Positions 23,399 to 35,480 are shown, counted from the stretch's first letter. The stretch: 64,000 nucleotides of DNA from Amaurobius ferox (GCA_951213105.1 OX578140.1:33075518-33139517), one strand, 5' to 3'. A program made the numbers and translations. The notes: a model not told the origin generated them from the sequence alone.

Positions 23399-24430
23399 CC
23401 TATCAAAATTTTACTTCGTGTTCCCAAAGAAACATGCATTTTATGCAGAAATTTAAAATGTTTTGATAAAACACACTCAAAATTTTTTATAAATCAATCA
23501 GAAATGGAATCCAACCATATCAAATATTGCAATAAAGTTCGACGGAAAGTAGTAATACGTATATATCAACAATGGTATATATCTAAAGTTACTGAACCAG
23601 CCTAAAACAGAAATATAGAAACAGTTAAACATAAATGCCGTACCATTAACGTAAGTATAAAAAAATATATCCGGAATTTAAAATTTGCAATACCATTTAT
23701 TTTAGTCATCCCCAAATTATTAATGTATTAAATTACAATCATTTTCCATTGATAGAAGAAAAAATAACTTATAATCAAGATGCTTACATATATTTCAAAG
23801 CAATAAGTCATGCGACTCATAAGTTAGCTGAATCTAAAGAGCATTTCAACATAATGTGAACTAACAACATACAATTCAAGCATTAAACTTCAGCATTTTA
23901 AGATTGAAAAATTCAAGCCCACTTATAGACTTTAAAAAAGGAGTTGAAAGTCCCAACTGCAAAACCATAAAATATAGCAAAACAGCATGCATAAAGCACA
24001 CAAACCACACTGCATGTAATGTCTTTAAGTGCTTCTTAGAAAAGTTCTAAGATTTGAGCTGCGTTGCTCTGAGGCGTTAAGACACTAAGTGCTCTTTAAT
24101 GATTTACAATCCTTTTAAATGATTCATTTAAATATTTTCTGGCTTCATCTTTTTTCTCGTGTTTGAAGGAATTCTTTTCATATTTAAGCTTATTGTATTT
24201 GACGTATTTATGAATGCGAAAATGTTTTTTTTTGCTTCAGAATACATTTCTTGATGTGAACCAGCCTCATCAGCAAACACTGAATTTCCATTAAATTTTG
24301 TGAGTATTTCCTCCTAGCAGAAATAAAATATGTTTTGTGTTTTGATCGAAAACTTTCCTAGGAATTATTTAATCCACATATTCTGTTAGTTTTTCATCTT
24401 GAAATGTAATATAGTACAAATATATAAGTG
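23399..24430. repeat. Diverged tandem duplication, unit 2 (no SINE)
   Basis: Partner of 21878-23225. At about 23999-24012 it keeps the undisturbed site 'GCACACAAACCACACTGCAT'. Indels and substitutions throughout show the duplication is old. Confidence 0.85.
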
Positions 24431-24784
24431 AGTGACTCTACTGAAGTTTCGCATATAATAGTACTAGCAAGTATACCCGGCTTAGCTCGTGATTAAAAAT
24501 ATCCAAATTCAAGTAGTACTCTAATTTAAACTGTTCACTGTTCCTAAAATAATTATAAAAATATTTAATTTAATAATTTTTAAAGGAATGTATAAGAATC
24601 CCTGTTCTCGCTAAACAAAATTATTTGCAGAGGTAAATCGGAAAAAAATATACATCCTGGTACCGTTTATAAACAAATTTACAAAAAATTGACAGTTTGA
24701 GAACATATGCATCAATGAAAATGTTAAAATTGTAGTAAAATTTATAATGTCATTTCACTTCCTCTATATAAATAGTATAATCGT
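24431..24784. other. Noncoding DNA; possible dispersed-repeat end
   Basis: 'ACTAGCAAGTATACCCGGCTTAGCTCG' spans about 24464-24490 and resembles the 'tactag...cccggctt.gctcg' ends of common arthropod repeats. I cannot assign the family. Confidence 0.3.
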
Positions 24785-25070
24785 ATAGAAAAAGTATTGT
24801 GATTGGGTCGAAAATTCGAATTCGAGTTTTTGACGGAAGAGCACGTTTCAAGCATCAGTGAACTCGAATTATACACAGACATCACCTCAAAAGTAGTCAT
24901 GTACGTGTGTGTGCGTAAGTGTCAGGGAGTCTATGATAACAATATCTCACTAATAAATGGAGCGTTTATGAATATCACAGTAAAAGTAGTCGAAATATGT
25001 TCAGAAGGTCCTAAAAAATATAATGGCATGAAAATTTCGAAATTGCAAATTTTCGTGAAAACAATACAAT
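24785..25070 (-). mobile_element. Helentron-like repeat, 3' fragment (H5)
   Basis: In minus orientation it carries the terminal block 'AAAGTATTGTGATTGGGTCG', 'AAAATTCGAATTCGAG', 'GAGCACGTTTCAAGCATC' and 'ACATCACCTCAAAA', a shortened GTGTGTGTGCG tract and 'AGTCTATGATAACAATATCT'. The rest is missing. A frame spanning 24803-25072 is incidental. Confidence 0.65.
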
Positions 25071-25927
25071 AATAAGCAATTATTAATTCCCCCCTTTAGT
25101 AAACGTATAAAGTTTTGTCTATAACGTATAATTGGTTATAACAAAATTTCCGACGGGTCCTTTAACACTCCAAAAGCACATTTTCCAATACAAGTGACAG
25201 TTGTTTATAACGAAATATTAATATAGCGAGCAAATGTTGGTATAAACGGTCTTGACAATATTCAGTCTAACATAAACAAAATGGGAAAGCCGCCTGCAAA
25301 CCAAGACAGGAGATACATCGCAAACATCCCCACCAAACTGAGACGAATGTAAAGCGAAATTGCGAATACACATAACCACAAAACTGACAAACTGTACCAC
25401 ATGTAATATACATATAAGTGTCTGCCCCTAAAGTTTCGATATTTCAGTGTCGATGCTCTTGTTCGAACTCCAAGTGGCCCTTTAATGATTTGCAAAGATC
25501 TTAAGCGATCCATTTCACTCTTTCTTACTCTTTTATTTTCTTTCTTATATTTTAGGGAATTCTTTCCAGAAATTTCAAACTTTCCTTTGTTTGAGTTCTT
25601 TTAATTCCATACGGTTATGAATGCATAAACATCTTTTTTGTCCCTTAAATTGCGTTATTGAATGGCGAATATGCCCCTGAGACAGACATCAGATTCCAAT
25701 TTAGTATTGTAAAAGGGGGGAAAAATCACAAAAATAAAACTTCTCATTTATTTTATGTTCTTAAAGTTGGATTTCGTAGGCACATTATGCGTCTCTATAT
25801 ATCAGTTTTTAATTTATGTTCAGAAGAAAGGTAAAAGTGGATATGCCGAATACAAGACTTTCTCTGTTAGTTATCAAATTATATTTTAAACTGACAGAAC
25901 CCGACTTTAGGGGGCCTTCCTAAAACT
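25071..25927. other. Noncoding DNA with a possible third duplication relic
   Basis: 25435-25650 vaguely follows the 22840-23000 and 24060-24240 sequences: 'CCCTTTAATGATTTGCAAAG', 'GGGAATTCTTTCCAGAAATTT' and 'TTATGAATGCATAAACATC'. It could be an older unit of the same duplication series. No gene identified. Confidence 0.35.
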
Positions 25928-26353
25928 ATGATTTTACATCCATTGCAAATAACAACATGCATTGACCTATTTCATGCTAATTATGCGCTCTCCAGCATAG
26001 AATTTCCTATGCCTCAATTGGCAGCAAAATGTTTTGCTATGTGTCACTATTTTACGCAACTCTGTGCCGAGCAACAACTCAGTGCTATAACGCAGCCATC
26101 TTCAAATTCCTTTAAAATCGAGCTGGAGCTGCACGAAGTACAAAAATGTGAGATTTTTACTTTGCATTTTCTCAAGGTTTGGGCAACGACTTCCTTCCTG
26201 CAGTCACTTGATGCAACTATATATTGGCAAACTCCTTTGTTTTTATGGTTGTGGTTTCTCTGCCTTTATCCTGAAGACGGGTGTGTGTTCTCTCTTCGAA
26301 ATCTGTTGATATCGTTACTTAATACTGTGTTATATACAGTGTGGTTGTGGTGA
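25928..26353 (+). other. 141-codon open frame, no recognised domain
   Basis: The longest open frame in the window that is not explained by a repeat. It opens at ATG 25928 and closes before 'AAAATAAATAG', a polyadenylation-like AATAAA. The predicted peptide is hydrophobic at its C-terminal half and has several cysteines (CFAMCHYFTQLC), but I recognise no family motif. The block is preceded by 'TTTAGGGGGCC', which could be a polypurine-like stretch. Position and composition would also fit the LTR of an old retroelement. I consider coding unlikely. Confidence 0.2.
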
Positions 26354-26851
26354 AAATAAATAGATTTATATATAATTAATTAATTTAGTGAGAGATAGTG
26401 TATACATTATCATGCGTCTGACAAATAACCCATCTATTTGTGAAGGCCGGTGTCCACCTTATAATAAAGCATAAGTTCAAAAAAGTAAACATTAATTATC
26501 GACTACTTATTGAGGCCACCTATATTTTTCTTAATTACTTATTTAATTAGTTATTATTTATTCATATCTTCTCATATCTCATATTCTCGCTTAATTATTT
26601 ATTCATAATTATACTCATTATGGATGCCATACGTTCTGCAGACCCCTTTGCATGAATCATCTTGTGACCAGAGTCATATTTGGGGCAGAAACCTTCGTCT
26701 TGGTGTCTTTTATTTTAAAACTTCTCTTCGACGATCATCATCAACTTTTTATTTACAGACATTTACATGAATTCACCAACTTTTCACTAAATTATTTACA
26801 ATTATCTTCTCATTTCTTGCTCTGGTGACTCGTCCTTCATCTCTCCCCTAT
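26354..26851. other. Noncoding AT-rich DNA
   Basis: No gene. Repeated 'TTAATTA' and 'TTATTTATTCATA' words around 26510-26600. Confidence 0.4.
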
Positions 26852-27981
26852 GGTACAGTGTCTAGAAGGAATAGTGTGCAGATCGCTTATACCTCCCAAT
26901 GCTGGGAGATGTTCTTGAAAAGCCGCCTCCGCCAGAAGGCGTTGGTCTCGAATAAGCGGTTAAAAGCGGAGGAGTTAACATTAAAACTAATGGGAAGACG
27001 GGCTAGCCCGATAAGGTTCAAAATGCGATGAAATATAATATACCACAAAGGACAATGATATATTGAATTTAGACATTCTAAATGCTCCGAATTTTGAGTT
27101 ATTCTCAAAAACCGATATATTCCTCTTGCTGGGCTCAGGACGGGCTAGCCCTATGGGGTTCAAAATCTAAATTGAAATCCATCCAAAAGGAAATGATATA
27201 CTAAATCTACATTTTTAGTTACTCCGTTTTAACGAGTTATTCTTGAAAAGCGAGTAAATTTCTATGGCGGGTCAAGACGGGCTAGCCCCGATAACGTTCG
27301 AAATGCGATGAAATATAATATACCACAAAGGACAATGGTATATTAAATTCAGACATTCTAGATGCTCCGAATTTTGAGTTATTTTCAAAAAACGATATAT
27401 TTCTCTTGTTGGGCTCAGGACGGGCTAGCCCGATAAGATTTTTAATCCAAAGTGTTAAAATATACAGCAAATGACAAGAATATGCTAAACTTCGAATTTT
27501 AGATGCACCAGCTCTCGAATTATACTAAACACAAGTAAAGTCATATGACGGACCCAGGACGAGCTGGCCCGATAAGCTTCAAAATCAAAAGAACTGAAAT
27601 GTACCACAAGAGAAAACGTCATACCGAATTTCACGTTACTCTGATGAATGAACTTGGTTATTTTAGATCTCAAATGTTTGAACGACCACAGTTAAAGTTA
27701 AAAAAAATTTTAAAAATACGAATATATCCCTAGGTCAATCTCTTTGAAAATCAAATGACTTTTTGTGTATACCACTTGCAATAATTGCACCAAATTTCAG
27801 ACAAATTCTTCAATTATTTCCAAAGATATCGGTCATTTCATTTGCATTAAATTCCCATTAGTTTCAATGTCAACTCCTCCGCTTTTAACCGCTTATTCGA
27901 GACCAACGCCGTCTGGCGGAGGCGGTTTTTAGGGAACCTGTTTTTCGTCTCGGTCGGCACGCTATTCCTTCTAGCTGTACC
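26852..27981. mobile_element. Foldback-like element: ~130-bp inverted ends around a tandem array
   Basis: The left arm 26852-26994 and the right arm 27852-27981 are inverted copies. Both contain 'CTAGAAGGAATAG.GTGC', 'GCCGCCTCCGCCAGA.GGCG' or 'ACCGCCTCCGCCAGACGGCG', 'TTGGTCTCGAATAAGCGGTT' and 'AAAAGCGGAGGAGTT'. The GC-rich arms stand out in the AT-rich surroundings. No transposase is encoded. The design, long inverted arms with internal tandem repeats, is that of foldback (FB-type) elements. No target duplication was convincingly seen. Confidence 0.75.
26997..27700. repeat. Five tandem units of ~140 bp inside the foldback element
   Basis: Each unit opens with 'GACGGGCTAGCCC.GATAAG' (positions 26997, 27139, 27276, 27419, 27558; spacings 142, 137, 143, 139). 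Units 1 and 3 are much closer to each other ('AATGCGATGAAATATAATAT', 'ATGCTCCGAATTTTGAGTTA') than to units 2, 4 and 5. Confidence 0.85.
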
Positions 27982-29044
27982 CATTGCCTGATGAACTAGT
28001 GCGAAGAAGTTTTCATTGGCCGGAGATACACTGGGCGTAACTGCTTCAGATTCTGCAACGAAGTGACCTTTTCATAGGTGTGGGAATTCTTCACTTCCCC
28101 CATGTAAATTTATTGGAACTAAATTTCAACCACTGGCAACCGTCTGACTGAGTCCATTATCAGAGGTTTACAAAGTTTATTTCAACCTCCTGGTACTTGC
28201 TGTTCGAAGTCATAAATGCCACAGGGGTTTTAAAGAATATGTTTGCTTTAACGGTTACTCTTGCAACAGTTGGAGCGATTTAACTCAAATATAATTTTAT
28301 TCCTCTAAAGTGCCCAAAACTTATAAATTCGACGAAAACACGAATTTAAATTTTCAACTTTGTTTCTCCAACTTTCGAACCTCAATTTTTTCTTTTACAT
28401 CAACAAAAAAATTCAATAACGAGTAGAAAAATAAAAAAATATGTATAAAGCTTATAAACCGCACCCCATACGATATTAAGAACTTGTAAGAAAAGTTTTA
28501 GTGCTTCAGCCTCACTAATCTCGGCACTTTATACGATGAGAGCCATTAAATGATTTACAATAACTTTATACGATGAGAGCCATTAAATGATTTACAATAC
28601 ACTAACACACGGTCCATTTAATTCTTTCCTCAGACAATTATTTTTTTCTTATCATATGCAAGTTTGTGTATTTAAGTTTTGGGTATTTGAAAGAAATGTC
28701 AAACGTTTGTTTAAGTCCTCTTCTTTCGAAGCATTTATGAATGCAAAAATGATCTTTGTTGCCTGCAAATGCGAATTTGAATGCAAAACATCTTTCATCA
28801 AGGAACATTGGTTTTCAATTTAGTTTCATAAAGGAGATTTTTTTAATGGATAAAGCATCAATCTTTAGTTTTAGTTTTGAAGAGACTGAACAGATGGCTC
28901 TCATAATAAATTTCAAATTCATATTTTATACTACTTTTGAGCATATTACTTTAGCTAGCAGAAATGTCCACCGTTGCCTAAGATAATACTAAAAATTATC
29001 GCGGTATGTAATGTGAAATATTACTTGCTTTCAATAAGTTTGCA
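27982..29044. other. Noncoding DNA; 37-bp duplication
   Basis: No gene. A 37-bp unit starting ACTTTATACGATGAGAG is duplicated at 28526-28562 and 28563-28599. 28480-28830 shows faint similarity to the 22800-23060 duplication unit (for example 'GCATTTATGAATGCAAAAATG'). The open frame at 28587-28986 has no motif. Confidence 0.4.
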
Positions 29045-29505
29045 TAATTGATAACAGAATTGACAATAAGATATAGAATTGAAACAACTTAATCTAAGTT
29101 ACCAGCGAATATCATGTCTATACAATTTTGACCGCTCGTAATATATTTACAGGATCTGATGAGAGTTTTAAGGTTGAACGTCGTCTGTAGAAATTCTAAT
29201 AACTTTATATTTTATGGTTTTTTGATTATCACCATTGTGTAGAATAAAATTTAAAATTAACGAGATATAAAATATGAAATATTTTAGTCATGAACCTGTT
29301 CCCAAAAAGCTTACAGAATTGATAACGAAATTAACAGTAAGAAACAGAATCGAAAGAACTTAATCTTTCTAAGTTACCAGCGAATATTAAGTCTATGTGA
29401 TTTTGGCCTACTTTAATAGGTTTATAAGATCTAATGCGAGTTTTAAAGTTGAACATCGTCTGCAGAAATTCTAATAACTTTATATTTTGTAGTTCATTTA
29501 TTATC
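29045..29505. repeat. Diverged tandem duplication (~270-bp period)
   Basis: 29045-29225 and 29318-29500 share 'GAATTGATAAC', 'CTAAGTTACCAGCGAATAT', 'GTTGAAC.TCGTCTG' and 'AGAAATTCTAATAACTTTAT'. It abuts the large duplication that starts at 29506. Confidence 0.75.
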
Positions 29506-31501
29506 TACTAGCCGCCTTTGGCGACCAGCCTGTTCGCTACCCTTGAAAATTCTGACCGTGGCAAATTCTAACCGTGGCACACTCGCTGGCGCGACCTACC
29601 AGAAGGAACGACCTACCAGGAAGTGCCACCCAATTTAGACAGGAACTCAGTGGGGGAGGCATCCACAGGGACCGTACCCTCCTTCCCCTACCAACAACCT
29701 CTCGGAAGGACTTACGGTCCCGCATGTTTAACGTGATCGTACTCCGCCTGAACACGGCGGCAGTTTTGGCAGTGGTGGGAATCGAACCCGGACCTACCTA
29801 GTGCAAATCCCGCGCGCTAACCACTGGGCTACCGCGCCCTCCGCGACAATCTCCATAACCTTCTTTTTATTCACCCAATTTAGACCGGAACCCAGTAGGG
29901 GAGGCATCCACAGGGTCCGTACCCTCCTTCCTCTACCAACAACCTCTCAGAAGGACTTACGGATCCACATGTTTAACGTGATCGTACTCCGCGTGAAAAT
30001 GGCAGCAGTTTTGGCAGTGGCGGCAATCGAACCCTAGCCTACCGAGTGCAATTCCCGCGCGCCAACCACTGGGCTACCGCGCCCTCCGCGACAATCTCCA
30101 TAACCTTCTTTTTATTCACCCAATTTAGACCGGAACCCAGTGGGAAAGTCATCCACAGGGTGCGTACCCTCCTTCCTCTACCACCAACCTCTCGGAAGGA
30201 CTTACGGACCCACATGTTTAACGTGATCGTACTCCGCGTGAACACGGCAGCAGTTTTGTCAGTGGAGGGAATCGAACCCGGGCCTACCGAGTGAAATTCC
30301 CGCACGCTAACCACTGGGCTACCGCGCCCTCCGCGACAATCTCCATAACTTTCTTTTTATTCACCCAATTTGGACCAGGACCCAGTGGGGGAGGCATCCA
30401 CAGAGACCGTACCCTCCTTTCCCTGCCACCAACCTCTCGGAAGGAATTATCGACCCATATGTTTAAGGTGATCGTACTCCGCATCAGTGGCGGGAATCGA
30501 ACCCAGGCCTACCGAGTGCAATTCTCGCGCGCTAATTTAAATTTATAACGACCATATGCTAGGCTCTTAATTCCACCATCCTCGTTCCATCGTTCCATCA
30601 TTTAAAATAGCCATAAAATTAAAATATCCATTTAAAATATCTATAAATTAAAATATCCATAAATTAAAATATCCATTTAAAATAAAAAAATCAACCATAT
30701 CGTTCCACCAATCCATAAATATAATAATTTCAAATACATCACCACAATTCAAACCACCATAATTCAATCATTTAAATTATTTAAAATATCCATTTAAAAA
30801 TATCCATTTAAAATATCATATAAATATAATAATTTCGCCCGATGTATACAACACTTATGCTCGTAATTCAGTTAAAACCGAAAGCGCGGTCTCCATGGAG
30901 ACGGGGAAGAAACTAATGCGGATGGGGGGAAAATGCCGTTGAGAAACTGAGCCGGTAGCCGACAAATTTAAAATCATGGCGTCTTTAAAATTGCCATCCT
31001 GAAGGCAATTTTCATTATTTCTGGACCAGATTGGACTTGTAAGAATGCCAGATGTTTGACCTTTCTGAAAATGTAAATTATTAGTCGAAATTATGAGTAC
31101 TTTTCACGATGCGAGAATTTAAAAACCAAAAATCGTTTTCTTGAGCAAAAAGTGACTTTTGTTTTAAAATCTTTAAAAAATATTAGAAATCGAAATTCAG
31201 ATTTGAAATTGATATATTTTTACTCGAAATTCTCTGCTCTTTCCGATGGTGTCATTTATTTTTTTCTACGATGTCTGGATCGTGGAGAAAAAAGGGCAAA
31301 AAACGGTCGAAATCGCATAAAACATTAAATAAATAAAAAAATAATTAAAATTTTAAAAATCGGTTTTCATGTGTCCCCTTCCCTCCCCCCCGGGTCTCCG
31401 ATTGCCAAATTTCGTAGCTCTCCGACGCGCGGTCGCGAAACGTATAGTGTATAAGACAGACAGACAGACACACACACACACAGACATTGCCTTTTATTAT
31501 T
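29506..31501. repeat. Large tandem duplication, unit 1 (~2.0 kb)
   Basis: Sequence from 'TACTAGCCGCCTTTGGCGAC' to 'ACATTGCCTTTTATTATTTA' is repeated immediately downstream at a 1996-bp offset with only scattered differences. Unit composition: an array of four partial SINE-1 copies, an AT-rich block with 'AAAATATCCATTTAAAAT' repeats, and a tail with 'GACGCGCGGTCGCGAAACG' and a GACA/CA tract. Confidence 0.95.
29619..30540 (-). mobile_element. Array of four SINE-1 copies in unit 1
   Basis: Four minus-strand copies in head-to-tail order. 'CACCCAATTT' recurs at about 29627, 29873, 30117 and 30362, a period of ~245 bp. They are joined by a constant 'CGCGACAATCTCCATAAC' linker. Each copy keeps the tRNA-like head (complement of the A and B boxes) and the body, but the first three lack the normal 3' part ending in the CAA tail. 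The constant linker shows that the array grew by unit duplication, not by four insertions. All open frames here on both strands are SINE sequence. Confidence 0.95.
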
Positions 31502-33511
31502 TACTAGCCGCCTTTGGCGACCAGCCTGTTCGCTACTCTTGAAAATTCTGACCGTGGCAAATTCTAACCGTGGCACACTCGCTGGCGCGACCTACCAGAA
31601 GGAACGACCTACCAGGAAGTGCCACCCAATTTAGCCAGGAACTCAGTGGGGGAGGCATCCACAGGGACCGTACCCTCCTTCCCCTACCACCAACCTCTCG
31701 GAAGGACTTACGGTCCCGCATGTTTAACGTGATCGTACTCCGCCTGAACACGGCGGCAGTTTTGGCAGTGGCGGGAATCGAACCCGGACCTACCTAGTGC
31801 AAATCCCGCGCGCTAACCACTGGGCTACCGCGCCCTCCGCGACAATCTCCATAACCTTCTTTTTATTCACCCAATTTAGACCGGAACCCAGTAGGGGAGG
31901 CATCCACAGGGTCCGTACCCTCCTTCCTCTACCAACAACCTCTCGGAAGGACTTACGGATCCACATGTTTAACGTGATCGTACTCCGCGTGAAAATGGCA
32001 GCAGTTTTGGCAGTGGCGGCAATCGAACCCTAGCCTACCGAGTGCAATTCCCGCGCGCCAACCACTGGGCTACCGCGCCCTCCGCGACAATCTCCATAAC
32101 CTTCTTTTTATTCACCCAATTTAGACCGGAACCCAGTGGGAAAGTCATCCACAGGGTGCGTACCCTCCTTCCTCTACCACCAACCTCTCGGAAGGACTTA
32201 CGGACCCACATGTTTAACGTGATCGTACTCCGCGTGAACACGGCAGCAGTTTTGTCAGTGGAGGGAATCGAACCCGGGCCTACCGAGTGAAATTCCCGCA
32301 CGCTAACCACTGGGCTACCGCGCCCTCCGCGACAATCTCCATAACTTTCTTTTTATTCACCCAATTTGGACCAGGACCCAGTGGGGGAGGCATCCACAGA
32401 GACCGTACCCTCCTTTCCCTGCCACCAACCTCTCGGAAGGAATTATCGACCCATATGTTTAAGGTGATCGTACTCCGCATCAGTGGCGGGAATCGAACCC
32501 AGGCCTACCGAGTGCAATTCTCGCGCGCTAATTTAAATTTATAACGACCATATGCTAGGCTCTTAATTCCACCATCCTCGTTCCATCGATCCATCATTTA
32601 AAATAGCCATAAAATTAAAATATCCATTTAAAATATCTATAAATTAAAATATCCATAAATTAAAATATCCATTTAAAATAAAAAAATCAACCATATCGTT
32701 CCACCAATCCATAAATATAATAATTTCAAATACATCACCACAATTCAAACCACCATAATTCAATCATTTAAATTATTTAAAATATCCATTTAAAAATATC
32801 CATTTAAAATATCATATAAATATAATAATTTCGCCCGATGTATACAACACTTATGCTCGTAATTCAGTTAAAACCGAAAGCGCGGTCTCCATGGAGACGG
32901 GGAAGAAACTAATGCGGATGGGGGGAAAATGCCGTTGAGAAACTGAGCCGGTAGCCGACAAATTTAAAATCATGGCGTCTTTAAAATTGCCATCCTGAAG
33001 GCAATTTTCATTATTTCTGGACCAGATTGGACTTGTAAGAATGCCAGATGTTTGACCTTTCTGAAAATGTAAATTATTAGTCGAAATTATGAGTACTTTT
33101 CACGATGCGAGAATTTAAAAACCAAAAATCGTTTTCTTGAGCAAAAAGTGACTTTTGTTTTAAAATCTTTAAAAAATATTAGAAATCGAAATTCAGATTT
33201 GAAATTGATATATTTTTACTCATAATTGTCTGCTCTTTCCGATGGTGTGAGTTGTTTTTTTCTACGACGTCTGGATCGTGGAGAAAAAAGGGCAAAAAGG
33301 GCAAAAAAAGGTCGAAATCGCATAAAACATTAAATAAATAAAAAAATAATTAGAATTTTGAAAATCGGTTTTCACGTGTCCCCTTCCCTCCCCCCCGGGT
33401 CTCCGATTGCCAAATTTCGTAGCTCTCCGACGCGCGGTCGCGAAACGTATAGTGTATAAGACAGACAGACAGACACACACACACACACACAGACATTGCC
33501 TTTTATTATTT
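31502..33511. repeat. Large tandem duplication, unit 2 (~2.0 kb)
   Basis: Near-identical to 29506-31501. Visible differences include single bases (for example 'CCAACAACC' versus 'CCACCAACC'), an extra 'GGGCAAAAA' near 33290, and a longer CA tract at the end. Confidence 0.95.
31615..32536 (-). mobile_element. Array of four SINE-1 copies in unit 2
   Basis: The same four-copy array as in unit 1, with the same internal variants (for example 'GGGAAAGTCATCC' in copy 3), so it was duplicated as a block. Confidence 0.95.
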
Positions 33512-34331
33512 AAGAAGATGTTGAAATTTCTGATTAACTAGATGTGCTTAATCAGATCTTTGAAATTCTTCGCTAATATAACCACTATATTTCAAAAATT
33601 AAAATTTCAATCCAAAATCAAATTATACATATTTATAGGAGAACTTTCAGAGAGCTACAAATTATTTAGTTACTATTCAGTTTTGGGGATATATGGATTA
33701 TAAACTTTAAACATGAAAATATCTCAAACTCCTTTAAATTGAAAAAATGATTGCCCTGAAACTAAAAGAACTTAAGAACTTTGTAAAAACAAATTATCGA
33801 TCTAGAAACTGAATGTCCTACTGAATATTTTTGTCCCTTACTATTTATATCTATTTTATATAGTTTAGAAGATATTTGAAGTGAAGTAAGCAAAGAGAAA
33901 CTAAAAACTAGTTGATACAAAAACTATAAATTATTTCTCTTTTCGAAGGGCAAAAGTTCAAAATATTAAAATATTGAACTTATTTTTATATAATCACATT
34001 TTTATAAATTATGTTTGGAGATATAAGCTTCCAAAACATTTTCATTTTTCGTGATGCTCTAATATAAGGCGGATACTCTAATTAGGCGGATGCCCCGTTA
34101 TTCATGTAAAATAAAAATGCAAAATAATTCAATCGGTGAGCTTCAAGTATTGACCGACTAAAGTTTTCTTGCTGAATACTTTATTAAATAACTAAGGTTT
34201 ATGTTTCTTTCTATCTTTAAAATCTTAGGATCCCAGTCAAAGCATTTCTTAAAAATATCCTTAAAGAACCCAAATAATCGATTCCAACCGAATACAGAAG
34301 CTGGAGATTCTTCATACGAAACAAATTACTT
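33512..34331. other. Noncoding AT-rich DNA
   Basis: No gene-like frame and no clear repeat. 'TAATATAAGGCGGATACTCTAATTAGGCGGATGCC' spans 34060-34094 and contains a short direct repeat of 'TAAGGCGGAT'. Confidence 0.4.
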
Positions 34332-35134
34332 TTAAGGGAACGGTGAACGTTGAAATTTTTTTTATTTATTTATTGACTTAGAAACGTGAAAATTTGTATA
34401 AATATTCCTCTTAACATTACTATATACAATACCATTAAATTTTTTTTTCATTTTTGTTATAATTTGTAGTTTTTTTAATTTAATTTTTTTTAACGAAAAT
34501 TTGAAAATGTTCTTTGAGTGCCATTTGTTCACATTTTTGATTAATTTTACATTACGATCACTCAAAAACACATTATGAACAAATTTCGGTATTCATTTTT
34601 AAATTTTAGAAAGTTAATTTTTTATAAATATTTTTCTGCATGAAAACTTAATTTTCATCATTTAATTAGGTTCTTATTCACTTTTAATTACCTTAATAAA
34701 GTCAATTATAAAATGCATACCCAGTTTCATTAAAAAGTATGAGAGGTGTCTTCTTGCCAAATTTCATGCATCTCAGACAAACATTAAGACGCATGGAGCA
34801 TTTTAAAAATGTAAAACCTTTGAAAATTCCGTTTCGAAAAAAATGCATTCAACCTTTTGGTTATGGGTGGGACAGCGTCACTCCTAAACAAAGAACCTCC
34901 CAAAAAGATAGGCATTTGACATACCCTATCCTAAACAGTTCGATCCCCCTTTGCAGGCATTGGCGTCCATGGAAATCGCCGACAGAAACATTGAACCTGT
35001 CTTTTTGGGAGGTTCATCGTTTGGGATGGACGCTGTCCCACCCGTAAGCAAATGTTAAATGTGTAAAAAAATGTTATATATTAAAACTTTTGGTAGTCGA
35101 TTTTTGCTCATTTCAACGTCCACCGTCCCCTTAA
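34332..35134. mobile_element. Palindromic TIR element with TTAA ends (copy 1)
   Basis: The left end TTAAGGGAACGGTGAACG and right end 'CGTCCACCGTCCCCTTAA' are inverted repeats. Inside, 'GGGTGGGACAGCGTCACTCC' is mirrored by 'GGATGGACGCTGTCCCACCC' around 'GCAGGCATTGGCGTCCATGG', so the right ~350 bp folds on itself. Protein-like reading at 34739-35047 is an artefact of this sequence. It has no transposase. TTAA at both ends recalls piggyBac-type targeting, but the internal ends are not typical. Confidence 0.7.
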
Positions 35135-35336
35135 CACGAAAAATTTTCTCACGCAATATAGCAGTTGGAATTCTTTGTCCCACACAAAGTTGCAGTGATA
35201 ATAATGTTTAGTACAGATATCAGAAACTCAGGCTGACCAGCTAGAAGTTGGGGAAGTAGTATGCCTGTCAAAAGAAATTTTTGTAATTTATTCTTCCACT
35301 TCTTGGATTTCCCACACGGAATTAAACGCAACAAGT
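35135..35336. repeat. 200-bp segment shared with 59506-59709
   Basis: Colinear with 59506-59709 from 'CACGAAAAATTTTCTCACGC' to 'GAATTAAACGCAACAAGT'. It lies directly beside the palindromic element in both places and probably belongs to a larger composite repeat. Confidence 0.8.
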
Positions 35337-35480
35337 GGATTCAAGAAGCACACCTGTCCTTTCTGAACGTTCTAGGAAAGATGGATAGCAGTGAAAAATG
35401 AGATAAATTTTTAAGAAAATGGCTGAACTCCCGCTTTCCGATGATCCATCGGTTTTAATTACGCTTCCTATTATTTTATT

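Noticed and set aside
34739..35047. 102-codon frame (motif HLRQTLRRMEHFKNVKPLKI)
   Set aside because: The same peptide appears from the inverted partial copy at 59693-60034, in noncoding palindromic element sequence, with no domain. It is more likely repeat sequence than a gene.
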